From an uncultured Clostridium sp. (GTDB lineage: Bacteria; Bacillota; Clostridia; Lachnospirales; Lachnospiraceae): DNA of 6,819 bases. The position numbers and the translations under genes are program-made. Location of the stretch: the NCBI GenBank assembly GCA_905192625.1, contig CAJJLI010000109.1, forward strand, positions 1-6,819, in the 5' to 3' direction. The notes below the pieces were generated by a model, which was given only the letters and a program-made list of their open reading frames with translations, did not search any database and was not told the origin of the DNA. Below, piece by piece: positions 6,547 through 6,819 of the stretch (position 1 is the first letter of the stretch; each line of letters starts with the position of its first letter).

Positions 6547-6595
6547 ATGACAGGTAAGTGACAGTTTTGTAATTTTACAGTCACCTAGTTGTCAT
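6547..6595. promoter_or_regulatory. TGACA-box dyad, candidate operator of the response regulator
   Basis: Arms 6547-6564 and 6578-6595 are inverted copies at 14 of 18 positions around a 13-bp AT-rich spacer. Each arm carries two half-sites 11 bp apart: TGACA at 6548 and 6559, and GTCA at 6580 and 6591 on the other strand. One helical turn between direct half-sites is typical of OmpR/PhoB-family binding. The dyad ends 6 bp before an extended -10, so it covers the -35 region, as expected for an activator site. Identity of the bound protein is inferred from proximity. Confidence 0.55.
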
Positions 6596-6600
6596 CTAAG

Positions 6601-6609
6601 TGCTATATA
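6601..6609 (+). promoter_or_regulatory. Extended -10 promoter of the downstream gene
   Basis: TGCTATATA matches an extended -10 (5 of 6 in the hexamer). The -35 position is occupied by the TGACA dyad rather than by a consensus hexamer, which points to activator dependence. Transcription would start near 6616, giving a leader of about 130 nt to the leader ORF and about 165 nt to the TTG-start gene. Confidence 0.45.
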
Positions 6610-6652
6610 CTTGTTTTTAAAGAAGAAAAAACATGAATTGCATTTAGAAAGT

Positions 6653-6680
6653 GAGTGAAAGATTTTTCAAATTTTTACTC
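6653..6680 (+). other. Leader hairpin 1
   Basis: GAGTGAAA (6653-6660) can pair with TTTTACTC (6673-6680), eight pairs including one G-U, around a 12-nt AT-rich loop. It lies within the presumed transcript leader. It is weak in GC and has no T-run after it, so it is not called a terminator. Confidence 0.35.
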
Positions 6681-6682
6681 AA

Positions 6683-6715
6683 CAAGTTTGTGTCTGCGCT
6701 ACATCCACAAACTTG
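6683..6715 (+). other. Leader hairpin 2 (perfect 10-bp stem)
   Basis: CAAGTTTGTG (6683-6692) and CACAAACTTG (6706-6715) form a perfect 10-bp stem with a 13-nt loop. It starts three bases after hairpin 1 and ends about 20 nt before the ribosome binding site of the leader ORF. No T-run follows, so a regulatory role in the leader or a protein-binding dyad is more likely than termination. Part of the loop (6693-6698) is complementary to 6732-6737. Confidence 0.5.
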
Positions 6716-6735
6716 ATTTGTGCAAAAAGCTCGCA

Positions 6736-6765
6736 GAAAGAGGTAATTATGAAAGAGGTAACTAT
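6736..6765 (+). repeat. 15-bp tandem duplication containing a ribosome binding site
   Basis: GAAAGAGGTAATTAT (6736-6750) is followed directly by GAAAGAGGTAACTAT (6751-6765), with one difference. The first copy supplies the Shine-Dalgarno site for the ATG at 6749. The second copy is read as codons of the leader ORF and has no start codon at a proper distance. Confidence 0.85.
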
Positions 6766-6787
6766 AAGAAAAGGGTATTTTGGATAA
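6749..6787 (+). CDS. 12-residue leader ORF
   Basis: ATG at 6749 follows AGAAAGAGG (6735-6743) with 5-nt spacing, the best ribosome binding site in this region. It encodes MKEVTIRKGYFG and stops at TAA 6785-6787. The stop lies inside the start of the next open frame (TTG at 6780), an overlap that would allow translational coupling. No known leader peptide is recognised. Alternatives are that it is the true start of the next gene with a sequencing frameshift, or that the strong site is only a by-product of the 15-bp duplication. Confidence 0.4.
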   Translation: MKEVTIRKGYFG

Positions 6788-6819
6788 AAAATCTCAAGTA
6801 TTAATAAAAATACAAAATT
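6780..6819 (+). CDS. Start of a gene cut by the right edge, possibly an ABC transporter ATPase
   Basis: TTG at 6780 opens a frame that stays open to the end of the window, reading MDKKSQVLIKIQN. The frame is closed upstream by TAA at 6765-6767, and TTG is the only usual start codon in it. AAAAGGG (6769-6775) lies 4 nt upstream. The VLIKIQN segment resembles the first strand of ABC ATPases (of the kind I-L-x-I-x-N-L), and a BceA-like ATPase is the expected neighbour of this type of kinase. With 13 full codons this is a context-based guess, and the Walker A motif would lie beyond the window. The frame overlaps the leader ORF by 8 bases. Confidence 0.4.
   Translation, partial: MDKKSQVLIKIQN

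Overview
The window is AT-rich and looks like chromosome from a low-GC Gram-positive anaerobe, most likely a Lachnospiraceae/Clostridium-type organism. The reasons are purine-rich Shine-Dalgarno sites, extended -10 (TGnTATAAT) promoters, atrophied bacterial Ig-like domains in a secreted protein, and a two-transmembrane histidine kinase of a type common in that group. The species is an inference; no tRNA, rRNA, CRISPR array or transposase gene was found.

Layout: (1) 2-931 (+) is the 3' part of a membrane permease of the PTS EIIC_2 family, cut by the left edge. (2) 932-1160 separates two convergent genes and holds an 87-nt near-palindrome (939-1025) that may act as a terminator. (3) 1161-1703 (-) is a YfcE-type metallophosphoesterase with its own promoter. 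(4) 1846-4359 (-) is a large secreted protein: three atrophied Ig-like domains, three copies of another beta domain, and a central C39-peptidase-like domain in which the catalytic Cys and His both appear to be replaced. (5) 4360-4788 is a divergent control region with promoters both ways, TGTCA boxes and two 86-bp tandem repeats, each with two hairpins and a TATAAT. (6) 4789-5463 and 5505-6512 (+) encode an OmpR-type response regulator and an intramembrane-sensing-type histidine kinase. (7) 6513-6819 is a second control region: a dyad of TGACA boxes upstream of an extended -10, a structured leader with two hairpins, a 12-codon leader ORF, and the first 14 codons (13 complete) of a gene that runs off the right edge and may encode an ABC transporter ATPase.

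How the parts may work together: the kinase has almost no extracellular domain, as in BceS-like systems where a partner ABC transporter senses the signal. The TGACA/TGTCA boxes, with 11-bp phasing typical of OmpR-family sites, occur both upstream of the regulator and upstream of the presumed transporter gene. I infer an autoregulated two-component system that activates a transporter and may also influence the divergent secreted protein. The permease and phosphoesterase look like unrelated housekeeping neighbours.
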